Part shown: in pieces, positions 6,122 to 14,262 of the stretch
Position numbering within the stretch: position 1 is the first letter of the stretch
How the letters are laid out: the number at the start of each line of letters is the position of its first letter
NCBI GenBank assembly: GCA_041946965.1
Contig: JBHGBM010000108.1
Coordinates: 1 to 16,159 of the forward strand
Source of the DNA: JBHGBM01 sp041946965
GTDB lineage: Bacteria; Acidobacteriota; Terriglobia; Bryobacterales; Bryobacteraceae
Reading direction: 5' to 3'
Length of the DNA: 16,159 nucleotides
Translations under genes and position numbers: made by a program
The notes under the pieces: generated by a model
Databases searched by the model: none
Seen by the model: the letters and a program-made list of their open reading frames with translations, nothing else
What the model was told of the DNA's origin: nothing

Positions 6122-7261
6122 TTAGGGCCGCTTTTCTCCCTCCTTGATCCATTCCACGTTGCACTCGGCGTGCTTGATGGACTGCCCTTCGGGCGCTGAG
6201 TAGCTGTAAGAGACGTGGATCGTGCCGTCCCGGGCCTGGGTAATGGAAGGATAGTGATAGGAGTTCTTGCCCGCCGGGTCATATTCCAGGCGCCGCTGGT
6301 ATTTCCACGTGCGGCCCTCGTCTTCCGAAAGCGCCAGAGTGAGGGAGTGCCGGCCGCGTTCGGTGTCGTTATAGGCCAGCGCCCACGTTCCATCGCGCAG
6401 GGCGATGGCTTCGATGCCCGCGCCGGGATTCGGCAGGGCGGTGTCCTCGGCGAAGGACCAGGTGACGCCCTGGTCGCGCGAGGTGCTCACCAGGATGCGC
6501 TTGGGGGCCGGACCGTTGTCGCGCATGTAGGCCACCAGCGTTCCGTCGCGGCGGCGCACGATGCTGGGCTGCACGTTGCCCGCGCCCAGCACGGGCTCGC
6601 TCGAGGTCCAGCTCAGGCCGCCGTCGTCGCTGATGGCCACTATCGAGAAGTCGAACCCGTCGGAGTAGAGTGGCACGAGGATGCGCCCCCCGGGGAGTTC
6701 GGTGGGGTGGACGCGCGTCATCCAGCCCATGCGCGCGAAATATTTGTCGGCGGCGCGTTCGACGCGCGAGCCGAACCAGGGGTGGCGCGCCGCGGCTTCC
6801 TTCACGCGCTGGGCGAAATTGCGGGGGATGAAGAGGAGGTTCTCGGCGAAATCCCACGGCGGCGCGCCGGTCCCGCGCCAGCGGCTGGTGATGCGGTACT
6901 TCATCAGCGCCGTGTGCCACTGGTTGGCCATGATGGTGGGCCACAGCAGCCACAGGCGTGACCTGGAGTCGACAAACAGGGCGGGGTTGCAGTCGGGGAA
7001 TCCGGGCGTATCGGCCAAAGTGAAGCGCGGCTGCCAGGGGCGCCCGGGCGCGCGGCGCGCGGCCTCGATGCGCACGTCGTCGGCGGTGCGCTCCCCCGAG
7101 CCGTGATACCAGCAGGCGAACAGTCCGGCGCCGGGCAGTTCCACGATGGAGGAGCCGTGGTTGTGCCAGCGCTCGGCGGGGAAGATGAGTTCGCCGCGGC
7201 AGAAGGGCTTTTCGGCCGCGCGGGCCGCCAGCGCGGCCAGGAGCAGGCAAAGCAGGCGCAT
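6122..7261 (-). CDS. Secreted sialidase-like BNR/Asp-box protein
   Basis: A 379-residue protein with a short hydrophobic signal sequence (MRLLCLLLAALAARA, cleavage likely around residue 15-17) and a six-bladed propeller-type body. Three Asp-boxes are plain: SDDGGLSW at 211-218, SRDQGVTW at 261-268 and SEDEGRTW at 312-319. The closing section, DGTIHVSYSYS followed by IKHAE and VEW near residues 346-371, is characteristic of the BNR_2 group of bacterial exo-sialidase-like proteins. Members act on glycans outside the cytoplasm, but true sialidase activity needs an arginine triad that I cannot place with confidence. I chose the ATG at 7261; a GTG at 7270 would add three residues. Neither has a strong ribosome-binding site. 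It is divergent from the LuxR-type regulator, and no sialic-acid catabolic genes are nearby. Confidence 0.85.
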   Translation of the reverse strand: MRLLCLLLAALAARAAEKPFCRGELIFPAERWHNHGSSIVELPGAGLFACWYHGSGERTADDVRIEAARRAPGRPWQPRFTLADTPGFPDCNPALFVDSRSRLWLLWPTIMANQWHTALMKYRITSRWRGTGAPPWDFAENLLFIPRNFAQRVKEAAARHPWFGSRVERAADKYFARMGWMTRVHPTELPGGRILVPLYSDGFDFSIVAISDDGGLSWTSSEPVLGAGNVQPSIVRRRDGTLVAYMRDNGPAPKRILVSTSRDQGVTWSFAEDTALPNPGAGIEAIALRDGTWALAYNDTERGRHSLTLALSEDEGRTWKYQRRLEYDPAGKNSYHYPSITQARDGTIHVSYSYSAPEGQSIKHAECNVEWIKEGEKRP

Positions 7262-7349
7262 GGTGCCCACATCATATCAGGTGAGAGCACCGCGGGCGCC
7301 CGCACACTAATCTGAAGAACGCATTCCGCCGATATCCCTAACGGAGGAT

Positions 7350-8000
7350 ATGTTGGAGACCACAAACGTCCATACGGTAGTGGTGTGCGACACCGAGCCG
7401 GTCGCGATCGAAGGCTTGAGGTCGCTGTTGGTTCAGGGTCCCGGCTTGAGCCTGGTGGCCGCGGAAACCTCGCTGGCGCGCGGCATGGACCTGGTGCGCG
7501 CGCACGCCCCCTCCGTCGCGGTGATCGACAAAGCCTTTGGCATTCACGCGGTGATGGATTGGGTGCAGTCGATGAGAAGCACCGCACGCGTGACCGCCGC
7601 GTTGGTGTGGGGCATCGGGCTGAGCGAGGCGGAGGCGCTCCGGCTGGTGCAAGCCGGCGCGCTCGGCGTGGTGCGCAAGACCGCCCCGCTTTCCGACGTG
7701 CTGGCTTGTGTGCGCTCGGTCGCCGCGGGCACGGCGTGGATGGAGCCATGCCTGATGCGCGACAGCGGCCGTGGGATCCGCGGCCACCGCGCCAACCTGA
7801 CCGGGCGCGAGCTTCAAGTGTTGGAACTGGTGGAGCAGGGGCTTCGCAACAAGGACATCGGCCACCTGCTCGGCATTCAGGCCGGCACGGTGAAAATCCA
7901 CCTCAAGCACATCTTCGAAAAGACGGGCATCCGGGGCCGCTACGGCCTGGCGCTCTCCGGGCTGAAGGAGAAGGGCATGCTGGCGCTGCCCACCATGTAA
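7350..8000 (+). CDS. LuxR/NarL-type response regulator with atypical receiver
   Basis: A 216-residue regulator. The receiver spans about residues 7-125, with acidic residues D14 and E16 at the first loop, a phospho-acceptor candidate D60 (VAVIDKAFG) and the conserved Lys at K110 (GVVRKTA). The usual Ser/Thr at the end of the fourth strand is replaced: the strand reads TAALVWGIG, with W87 at that place. The LuxR helix-turn-helix occupies about 148-205 (LTGRELQVLELVEQGL, NKDIGHLLGI, TVKIHLKHIFEKTG). GGAGG at 7342-7346 supports the ATG at 7350. No histidine kinase gene lies beside it, so it is an orphan regulator. It ends 4 bp from the stop of the convergent TonB-dependent receptor. Confidence 0.88.
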   Translation: MLETTNVHTVVVCDTEPVAIEGLRSLLVQGPGLSLVAAETSLARGMDLVRAHAPSVAVIDKAFGIHAVMDWVQSMRSTARVTAALVWGIGLSEAEALRLVQAGALGVVRKTAPLSDVLACVRSVAAGTAWMEPCLMRDSGRGIRGHRANLTGRELQVLELVEQGLRNKDIGHLLGIQAGTVKIHLKHIFEKTGIRGRYGLALSGLKEKGMLALPTM

Positions 8001-8004
8001 TCGT

Positions 8005-11000
8005 TCAGAACTCCAGCCGCAATCCCGTCTGGAAGACGCGCGCCGAATCCGCCTTGATGATGCTGCCGCCGCTCAACACGTCCACTTCGTTCTCCGGCAT
8101 GCCGAAATTGGTGCGGTTGGGCAGGTTGAACGACTCGACGCGGAACTGAAGCGCGCGGGATTCCGCGAACCGGAACCGGCGCGAGAGAGACACGTTGAGG
8201 TTGACCTTGCCCGGCGCGTCCAGGATGTTACGGCCGGAGTTGCCGAAGCGGTACGCGCCCAGCGGCACCACGGGGAACGCCGTGCGGTCGAACCACTGGT
8301 CGGCCGAACGGTTCTCCAGCGTGCCCTTGGCGATGCGGTCCGGGCGGATGGCTTCGCCGTTGTCGTAGGAGTAGTTCGCCACCTTGGGCGTGAAAGGACG
8401 GCCCGTGTACATGGTGCTGGTGCCGGAGACCTGCCAGTTGCGCGCGAGCGCGCTGCGCGAGAACTTGGGCTGCCAGATGAAGCTGGCCGCAAAGGCGTGC
8501 CCGATGTCGAAGTCGGAGCGGCCGCGTTCGCCCTTCAGGTTCCGTGAATCCTGCGCCGTGGCGAAATTGTACTGGATGGTGCCGCCGGTGTTGGAACTCT
8601 CATCGAGCGATTTCGCGTAGGTGTAGGAGGCGCGCACCGAGAGCTGGCTGCTGAAGCGGCGACGCACGGTCACCGAACCGGAATTGTAGATGGAGTTCGA
8701 CGCATCGGAAATAATGTTGATGGTTGAAAACGCCGGGTAGAGCCGCGGGAATGTGGCGCCCGCCTCGCGCAGCTCGAGGCTGCGGTAGGGCTGGTTGATA
8801 TCGTAACGGCGCGGCAGGTGCGTGCCCTTGGAGCCCGCATATGCCGCCTCCAGCACCGTGCCCTTTCCGAATTCACGCTCGAAGGTCAGGTTCCACGATT
8901 GCAGGTACTGGCTGTGCAGGTCCGTCTCTTGGCCGCTGGTGGAGGTCAGCCCCCCCACTTTGCGGCGCGCTTCGGGAAACGCGTTGGAAACCGTCAGCGC
9001 CAGCGGATTAGAGGACGTCGCCGAGTAGGATTCGTTGATCGAGAACGGGTACGTATCGCTGAACTCGTCCATCCGGTAAATCGAGCTGCTGCCGTAGAAA
9101 ATGCCGTAGCCGCCGCGGATCACCGAAGCCGTGTTGTTGAGGGGCCGCCAGGCGAAGCCGAAGCGCGGGCCGAAGTCCGCGTAGTTGGTCTTGCGGATGG
9201 TGGGCGGCAGGCCCGCGTCGGCGGCCATGGTGATGTACTGCGCCAGTCCCGACTGCTGGATGCGCTGGTCGAAATCCGGCACCGTGCCCCTGCCGGAAAT
9301 CACCACCTTGCCGAGCGACGGCACAAACATGGACCACGCGCCGAATTTCTCCCGCGGCGGCTTCATCAGCTCATACCGCAGGCCGATGTTCAGGGTAAGG
9401 CTGGGCGTCGCTTTCCAATCGTCCTGCACGTAGCCGGAGTAATTCGAAATCAGGTGGTACGGTCCCGCGGCGTCGAGCTGGCGGCGGGTGGTCTGCGCCC
9501 AACCCAGCAGCAGGTCCGCCATGGGCTCGCCCGTGAAGCGGCCCAGGAACGTTATGCGCCCGCGCGTATTTCCGTACTGCCTGGCGAAGTACTGCATGCG
9601 CAGGAAATCGCCGCCGAACTTCACGTTGTGGCGGCCGCGGATCCAGGTGGCCGCGCCGGAGTACTCATAGTTGTTGAACGCCCACAGCTTGGGATAGTCG
9701 TACGCCGGGCCAAGGGTGATGTAGCCGCTGGCTTCAAGCTGCGGCAGGCCGCGCGCGGCGGGGTTCGCAATGCCGCCCACGAACCCGGCTTCGGCGGCCC
9801 AGTCTTTCTCCGCGCTCAGGGGCCAGCGCTGGTTGTTGGTCTTGCGCGAGAACGAGGCCTTCAGTTCCAGGAACAGCGCGGGAGTCAGGGTGCGGAGGTA
9901 CCGCGCGCTCGAGAACAGATCCAGGGTGTCGTTGGCGAGCCCGAACAGCGGGATGGGCGACCGGCTGTTGACCAGCGGATCCGTCGTGTGGTTGGGACGC
10001 CAGAAGGTGCTGAAGCTCAGGCGGTCGTTCGGCGTGATCTGGTGGTCGATCTTGATGCCGATGTTGTTGTAACTCCCGGTGGCGTTGGCCTGCGCGATGT
10101 AATTGCTAACCCCGCCGGCCAGGTTCGGCTTGGGGTAATAAGCGGCAAGCTTGAGGGAAACCGGATCGAAACGGCTGACGGGGATCTGGTTGCCGGGGAA
10201 CGGCGCCTTCTTGGCCAGCGTGTCCACCAGGGTGACGGGCCGGCCGAAGGCGTCCACCGCCCGGGAAAAATCGCCGGTCAGCATTTCGGGGCGCGGTACG
10301 ATGCCGCGCTCGCTCTTGCCGTCCACCAGCCGCAGCGACTCCCACGTGACCATGAAGAAGGTGCGGTCGCGGCCGTTGTACAACTTGGGGAGGTAGACGG
10401 GGCCGGAAAGCGTGGCGCCGAACTGGTTGCGGCGCAGCTTGGCCTTTTCCACGTCGAAGAAACCGCGCGCGTCCCACACGTCGTTGCGCATGAACTCGTA
10501 GAACGATCCGCGCAGCCGGTTGCCGCCGCTCTTGGTCACCACGCTGAGCACGCCGCCGGCGTAGCGGCCGTACTCGGCGGAAAACCCGGAGGTGATCATC
10601 TTGAATTCCTGCACGCCTTCGAGCGGCGGATTGACCACCGCGCCGGTGTTGCGGCGCTGGGTGTTGTTCATGCCGTCGATGAGGAAGCCGACGTTGTCCG
10701 CGCGCGCCCCGTTCACGGCATACGCGCCGTCGCCGCCTTCGCCCTTGGGCGCCACGCCGCCGGTGAGGTAGGCGAGGTCGGCAAAATTGCGGCTGTTGAG
10801 CGGGATCTCGGAGATCTCTTCGTTGGTGGTGACTTCGCCGCGCGCGCCGCTTTCCGTGTTCAGCACGGGAGGCGAGTCGGTGATCGTAATGCTCTCGGTG
10901 GCCGCGCCGACTTCCATGGGGATATCGAGACGCAGCACCTGGTCCACGGCCAGCGTGAATTCCGAGCGCTTATAGGTGCGGAAACCCTGGGATTTCGCCT

Positions 11001-11220
11001 CCAGCAGGTAGCGGCCGGGATTCAAGTACGGGACGGTGTAATCGCCCACCTCGTTGGACGCACCCTGCACGGTGATGTTGGTGTCCACGTTGGTGATGGC
11101 GATGGCGACGCCGGGGATGACCGCCCCGGTGGCGTCCGTGACGCGCCCGACAACGCTGGCCGAAGGTGTTTGCCCGAGGGCGCACGCCGCCAGTGCAACA
11201 GCGCAAAGCAATGATCTCAT
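8005..11220 (-). CDS. Oar-like TonB-dependent receptor with carboxypeptidase-regulatory domain
   Basis: A 1071-residue outer-membrane receptor. A signal peptide covers residues 1-16 (cleavage after ALG). A carboxypeptidase-regulatory-like beta-sandwich follows at about 20-105, beginning ASVVGRVTDATGAVIPGV. Next comes the plug, with IPLNSRNFADLAYLTGG and VNGARADNVGFLIDGMNN at about 140-185 and GGVLSVVTKSGGN near 225. A large 22-strand type beta-barrel ends in the terminal phenylalanine expected for outer-membrane insertion (GLRLEF). This is the large receptor class that acidobacteria carry in many copies. Substrates are mostly unknown, with polymer-derived oligosaccharides or peptides suspected. 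GGGAGG at about 11227-11232 precedes the ATG at 11220. The frame stays open much further upstream, but there it is antisense-like translation of rtcB in another frame. It lies 56 bp after rtcB on the same strand. Confidence 0.95.
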   Translation of the reverse strand: MRSLLCAVALAACALGQTPSASVVGRVTDATGAVIPGVAIAITNVDTNITVQGASNEVGDYTVPYLNPGRYLLEAKSQGFRTYKRSEFTLAVDQVLRLDIPMEVGAATESITITDSPPVLNTESGARGEVTTNEEISEIPLNSRNFADLAYLTGGVAPKGEGGDGAYAVNGARADNVGFLIDGMNNTQRRNTGAVVNPPLEGVQEFKMITSGFSAEYGRYAGGVLSVVTKSGGNRLRGSFYEFMRNDVWDARGFFDVEKAKLRRNQFGATLSGPVYLPKLYNGRDRTFFMVTWESLRLVDGKSERGIVPRPEMLTGDFSRAVDAFGRPVTLVDTLAKKAPFPGNQIPVSRFDPVSLKLAAYYPKPNLAGGVSNYIAQANATGSYNNIGIKIDHQITPNDRLSFSTFWRPNHTTDPLVNSRSPIPLFGLANDTLDLFSSARYLRTLTPALFLELKASFSRKTNNQRWPLSAEKDWAAEAGFVGGIANPAARGLPQLEASGYITLGPAYDYPKLWAFNNYEYSGAATWIRGRHNVKFGGDFLRMQYFARQYGNTRGRITFLGRFTGEPMADLLLGWAQTTRRQLDAAGPYHLISNYSGYVQDDWKATPSLTLNIGLRYELMKPPREKFGAWSMFVPSLGKVVISGRGTVPDFDQRIQQSGLAQYITMAADAGLPPTIRKTNYADFGPRFGFAWRPLNNTASVIRGGYGIFYGSSSIYRMDEFSDTYPFSINESYSATSSNPLALTVSNAFPEARRKVGGLTSTSGQETDLHSQYLQSWNLTFEREFGKGTVLEAAYAGSKGTHLPRRYDINQPYRSLELREAGATFPRLYPAFSTINIISDASNSIYNSGSVTVRRRFSSQLSVRASYTYAKSLDESSNTGGTIQYNFATAQDSRNLKGERGRSDFDIGHAFAASFIWQPKFSRSALARNWQVSGTSTMYTGRPFTPKVANYSYDNGEAIRPDRIAKGTLENRSADQWFDRTAFPVVPLGAYRFGNSGRNILDAPGKVNLNVSLSRRFRFAESRALQFRVESFNLPNRTNFGMPENEVDVLSGGSIIKADSARVFQTGLRLEF

Positions 11221-11249
11221 GACGAGCCTCCCACTACTCTGGAAACAGT

Positions 11250-11280
11250 GTAGCGCGGGGCGGCCCTGGACCGCCGCTAC
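11250..11280. terminator. Possible hairpin between rtcB and the receptor gene
   Basis: GTAGC (11250-11254) and GGCGG pair with CCGCC and GCTAC ending at 11279, giving a bulged stem of about ten pairs that overlaps the rtcB stop codon. There is no T-run on the minus strand. It could end or attenuate transcription from the rtcB operon before the receptor gene; evidence is weak. Confidence 0.25.
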
Positions 11281-12707
11281 CCCTTGACCACCCCCATGGG
11301 CCGCAGCCGCGCCACCTTGCGCGCCAGGCCGGCGGCGTGCACCACCTCGATGACTTCGTCCACGTTCTTGTAGGCTTCGGGCAGCTCTTCGAGGATGCCG
11401 TCCTTGGTTTCGGCCCTCACCAGGATGCCGGCCTCTTCCAGCTTCTTCGTTTCCGCGCGGGCGTCGCGGCCCTTGCGCACGGCGGTGCGGCTCATCAGGC
11501 GGCCCGCGCCGTGGCAGACGCTGCCGAAGGTCTCCCGCATGGCGCCTTGCGCGCCCGCCAGCACCCATGAAGCCGTGCCCATGCTGCCGGGGATGAACAC
11601 CGGCTGGCCGATCTCGCGGTATTCGGCCGGCAGCTCGCGGTGTCCCGGCGGGAAGGCGCGCGTGGCCCCCTTGCGGTGCACCAGCACGTCGCGCTGGCGG
11701 CCCTCCACCTCGTACCGCTCCTGCTTGGCGATGTTGTGGCAGACGTCGTAGATGAGGTCGAGCCGCGCGTCGGCGAAAATCCGCCGCACCGCGCCGCGCA
11801 GGAAGTGCAAAATGCCCTGGCGGTTGGCCCAGGCGAAGTTGGCCGCCGCCCGCATGGCCCCGAGATACTGCCGCGCTTCCGGCGAGTTGATGGGCGCGCA
11901 GGCAAGCTGCCGGTCCGGCAGGGTGATGCCGTACTGCGGCATCACCTTGTTCATCAGCGCAACGTAATCGGTGCAGACCTGGTGTCCCAGTCCGCGGGAA
12001 CCGGAATGAATCAAGATCACTACCTGCCCCGGCTCGAGGCCGAACACGCGCGCGGCCGCGGCGTCATGCACCTCCTCCACGTACTGCACTTCGAGGAAGT
12101 GATTGCCGCTGCCGAGCGTGCCAAGTTGCGGCATTCCGCGCTCCTTCGCGCGGGCGGAAACCGCCGCGGGGTCCGCCTCCTCCAGCGCGCCGCCGGCTTC
12201 GGCCATGCGCGCGTCGCGCTCCTCGCCGTAGCCGCGCTCCACCATCCAGCGGGCGCCCGAGCGCAGCACGCCGTCCAGGTCTTTGGGGCCGATCTTGACC
12301 GATCCGGTGCTGCCCGTTCCGGAGGGCACGTCGCGGAAGATCTGGTTGACCAGCTCGCGCAGGCGCGGGCGCACGTCGCGCTGGTGAAGGTTGGTGCGCG
12401 CCAGCCGCACGCCGCAGTTGATGTCGAAGCCCACGCCCCCCGGGGAGACCACGCCGTAGTCCATGTCCATCGCGGCCACGCCGCCTATGGGGAAGCCGTA
12501 ACCCTGGTGGATGTCCGGCATGGCGAGGCTGGGACCCACGATGCCCCGCAGGGTGGCCACGTTCATGGCCTGTTCCAGCGACAGGTCCCGGCGGATGTGC
12601 TCGAGGAGGGCCGCGCTGGCGTACACCATCGCGTGAGTGCGCATGCCGCGCCGCTCGTCCTTGGGGATGCGGTGCCGCAGGGGATCGACCGTTTCCAGGG
12701 TGACCAT
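11277..12707 (-). CDS. rtcB: RNA-splicing ligase RtcB
   Basis: A 476-residue GTP- and Mn-dependent ligase that joins RNA 2',3'-cyclic-phosphate or 3'-phosphate ends to 5'-OH ends. All catalytic positions are visible. D95 and C98 lie in GVGFDINCGVRL, N202 and H203 in SGNHFLEVQ, H234 in LIHSGSRGLGHQ, and H324 in DVCHNIAKQE. H399, the histidine that takes the guanylate, lies in CHGAGRLMSR. The first four fall at the same residue numbers as in the archaeal Pyrococcus enzyme. The ATG at 12707-12705 shares its A with the stop of the archease gene (TGATG), which fixes the start. The open frame continues upstream but overlaps archease. The expected protein partner, archease, is the preceding gene. 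No RtcR-type sigma54 activator is present in the window. Confidence 0.97.
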   Translation of the reverse strand: MVTLETVDPLRHRIPKDERRGMRTHAMVYASAALLEHIRRDLSLEQAMNVATLRGIVGPSLAMPDIHQGYGFPIGGVAAMDMDYGVVSPGGVGFDINCGVRLARTNLHQRDVRPRLRELVNQIFRDVPSGTGSTGSVKIGPKDLDGVLRSGARWMVERGYGEERDARMAEAGGALEEADPAAVSARAKERGMPQLGTLGSGNHFLEVQYVEEVHDAAAARVFGLEPGQVVILIHSGSRGLGHQVCTDYVALMNKVMPQYGITLPDRQLACAPINSPEARQYLGAMRAAANFAWANRQGILHFLRGAVRRIFADARLDLIYDVCHNIAKQERYEVEGRQRDVLVHRKGATRAFPPGHRELPAEYREIGQPVFIPGSMGTASWVLAGAQGAMRETFGSVCHGAGRLMSRTAVRKGRDARAETKKLEEAGILVRAETKDGILEELPEAYKNVDEVIEVVHAAGLARKVARLRPMGVVKG

Positions 12708-13117
12708 CAGATATCCAGGTAGACTTCGGCCGTCCACCCGCCTCCGGATTGCGCGATCTTGAGCTGATGCCAGGTCACCGCCTTGACGATGATCCTGGCG
12801 CGGTGGCGCGCCGGGTCGCGCGGCTCCCCGTAACCGGTGGCGCGCAACGCAACCGGTTCCAGGTGCGTGACGCGAAACTCGCGGAAGGCGATGCGCCGCC
12901 CATCGTGCCACCACAGCACTTCACTCAGCCAGTTGACCAGCAGGGATTCCAGGTCGCCGCCCTCGGCCTCAAGAGGATACTCATCCCGCGGTTCGGCGCT
13001 GGAGGGCTCACCGGCTATGGAGAGCATAGCGACGGCGGCGTTGGCGAAAAGGTCCTCGAGGGTGCTTCCGAAGGCCCGAAAACCGACGTCGGCGGTGTGC
13101 TCGAGGACCTCGAACAT
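12707..13117 (-). CDS. Archease, RtcB activating factor
   Basis: A 136-residue archease. The family start motif EHTADVGF lies at residues 6-13, with H7 and D10 as candidate metal ligands. A central helix region follows (DLESLLVNWLSEVLWWHD). The C-terminal signature is VKAVTWHQLKI, then W-T-A-E-V-Y-L-D-I ending at the last residue. Archease speeds guanylation and turnover of RtcB and widens its cofactor use. The stop TGA shares one base with the rtcB start, so the two are translationally coupled. The gene begins 10 bp after the stop of the Gfo/Idh/MocA gene and has no good ribosome-binding site of its own, which suggests coupling to upstream translation. Confidence 0.95.
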   Translation of the reverse strand: MFEVLEHTADVGFRAFGSTLEDLFANAAVAMLSIAGEPSSAEPRDEYPLEAEGGDLESLLVNWLSEVLWWHDGRRIAFREFRVTHLEPVALRATGYGEPRDPARHRARIIVKAVTWHQLKIAQSGGGWTAEVYLDI

Positions 13118-13127
13118 AGGAACAGGG

Positions 13128-14243
13128 CTACCCGCTCACGTTCTTCCAGGTCCACTCGCGTCCGCTGTAAATCGCTTCCCGCGCCATGATCGCCGTCAGC
13201 GTGCTCTCGGCGGCGGTGAATGCGGCGTTCTCCAGCTTGCCGGTCCGGGCGCCCTCGATGAACTCGTTCACCGCGTCGGCCGTGATGTCGTACTTGGTGG
13301 CCCCGGTCTCCGGCGCCTTGCCCTCGCGCCAGATGGTGTATCCCTGCCGGCCGACGTTGGCCGAGCCCTTCTCGCAAATGAAGGTCTCGGAAATGTCGCG
13401 GAAACCCTGCGAGAACTGGTTGGCGCTGTAGCTGAACACGGTGCCGTCGGCGAAGGTGAAGGTGGCGGCCAGGTTGTCCATGATGTTGCCGATGTCCTTG
13501 CGCACCGCGCGCCCGCCGTAGCCGCATGCCTTCATGGGGTGCGTGCCCATGAACCAGTTCACCACGTCGATGTTATGGCAGTCCTGCTCCACGATGATGT
13601 CGCCGGACTTCTCGCGGTAGAACAGCCAGTTGCGCATCGGCTCTTCGGCGCTGGGATGTCCTTTCCGCACCGGAAGACCGCCGCCGAGCCAGGCCGCGCG
13701 GATCATCTTGATGCCGCCCAATTCGCCCGACTTCACCACGTCATAAACCTTGCGGTAGTCCTTGCCGTAGCGCTGCTGGTAGTCCACCGAGATGCGCTTC
13801 TTGGGGTCCGCCTTCTTGGCCGCGGCAATCACGCGGCGGCATCCGGCCGGGTCTACGCCGGCGGGCTTCTCCATGAAAATGTGCTTGCGCGCCTTCACGG
13901 CGGCTTCAAAATGTTCGGGATGCAGGTAGGGGGGAGTGGCGATGTAGACCGCGTCCACGTCGCTGGCCAGCAGCGCGTGCATGTCCTTGAACTGCCGCGC
14001 GCCGGAGAACTTCTGCGCGGCCGCTGAGAGCTGATCCTCATAAATGTCGCAGATCGCCGCGATCTTCGCGAATTCGTTCTTGGCGAAGATGCCGCTGATG
14101 GCGGTGCCGCGGCGGCCGCAGCCGATCAGCCCTACCGACAACGCGGAGTTGGCCTGTGATCCCCGGACCGCCTCCGGTTTCACGATGGTGATACCTAGCC
14201 CGGCGGCCGCGAAGAAATCGCGCCGCGAAGTTTGGGAGTTCAT
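13128..14243 (-). CDS. Tat-exported Gfo/Idh/MocA-family oxidoreductase
   Basis: A 371-residue NAD(P)-dependent sugar or polyol dehydrogenase-like protein. The N-terminus carries a twin-arginine signal (SRRDFF at 6-11, then a hydrophobic stretch), so export to the periplasm with bound cofactor is likely. The Rossmann fold begins with GLIGCGRRG at 38-46. The family EKP motif is at 125-127 (FMEKPAGV). The C-terminal substrate domain includes DCHNIDVVNW at 221-230, with H223 and D226 as catalytic candidates. Exported members are common in acidobacteria, planctomycetes and Bacteroidetes. The substrate is unknown. The ATG at 14243 has only a weak upstream AGG. TATACT at 14255-14250 lies so close that transcription could start at the ATG itself. 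It is the first gene of the run with archease and rtcB, with which it has no known functional link. Confidence 0.92.
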   Translation of the reverse strand: MNSQTSRRDFFAAAGLGITIVKPEAVRGSQANSALSVGLIGCGRRGTAISGIFAKNEFAKIAAICDIYEDQLSAAAQKFSGARQFKDMHALLASDVDAVYIATPPYLHPEHFEAAVKARKHIFMEKPAGVDPAGCRRVIAAAKKADPKKRISVDYQQRYGKDYRKVYDVVKSGELGGIKMIRAAWLGGGLPVRKGHPSAEEPMRNWLFYREKSGDIIVEQDCHNIDVVNWFMGTHPMKACGYGGRAVRKDIGNIMDNLAATFTFADGTVFSYSANQFSQGFRDISETFICEKGSANVGRQGYTIWREGKAPETGATKYDITADAVNEFIEGARTGKLENAAFTAAESTLTAIMAREAIYSGREWTWKNVSG

Positions 14244-14262
14244 GCGCCTAGTATAACCGCGC

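Noticed and set aside
8818..11214. A very long plus-strand open frame (798 codons) opposite the TonB-dependent receptor
   Set aside because: Its translation is Arg/Gly/Ala/Val-rich without any family motif, and it mirrors the high-GC codon pattern of the receptor on the other strand. It is a shadow frame.
11221..11568. Upstream extension of the receptor frame
   Set aside because: The extra residues overlap rtcB in another frame and are Arg/Gly-rich. The ATG at 11220 has a good ribosome-binding site and starts a textbook signal peptide.
12708..12914. Upstream extension of the rtcB frame
   Set aside because: It overlaps archease in another frame, and the TGATG junction plus residue numbering matching archaeal RtcB fix the start at 12707.
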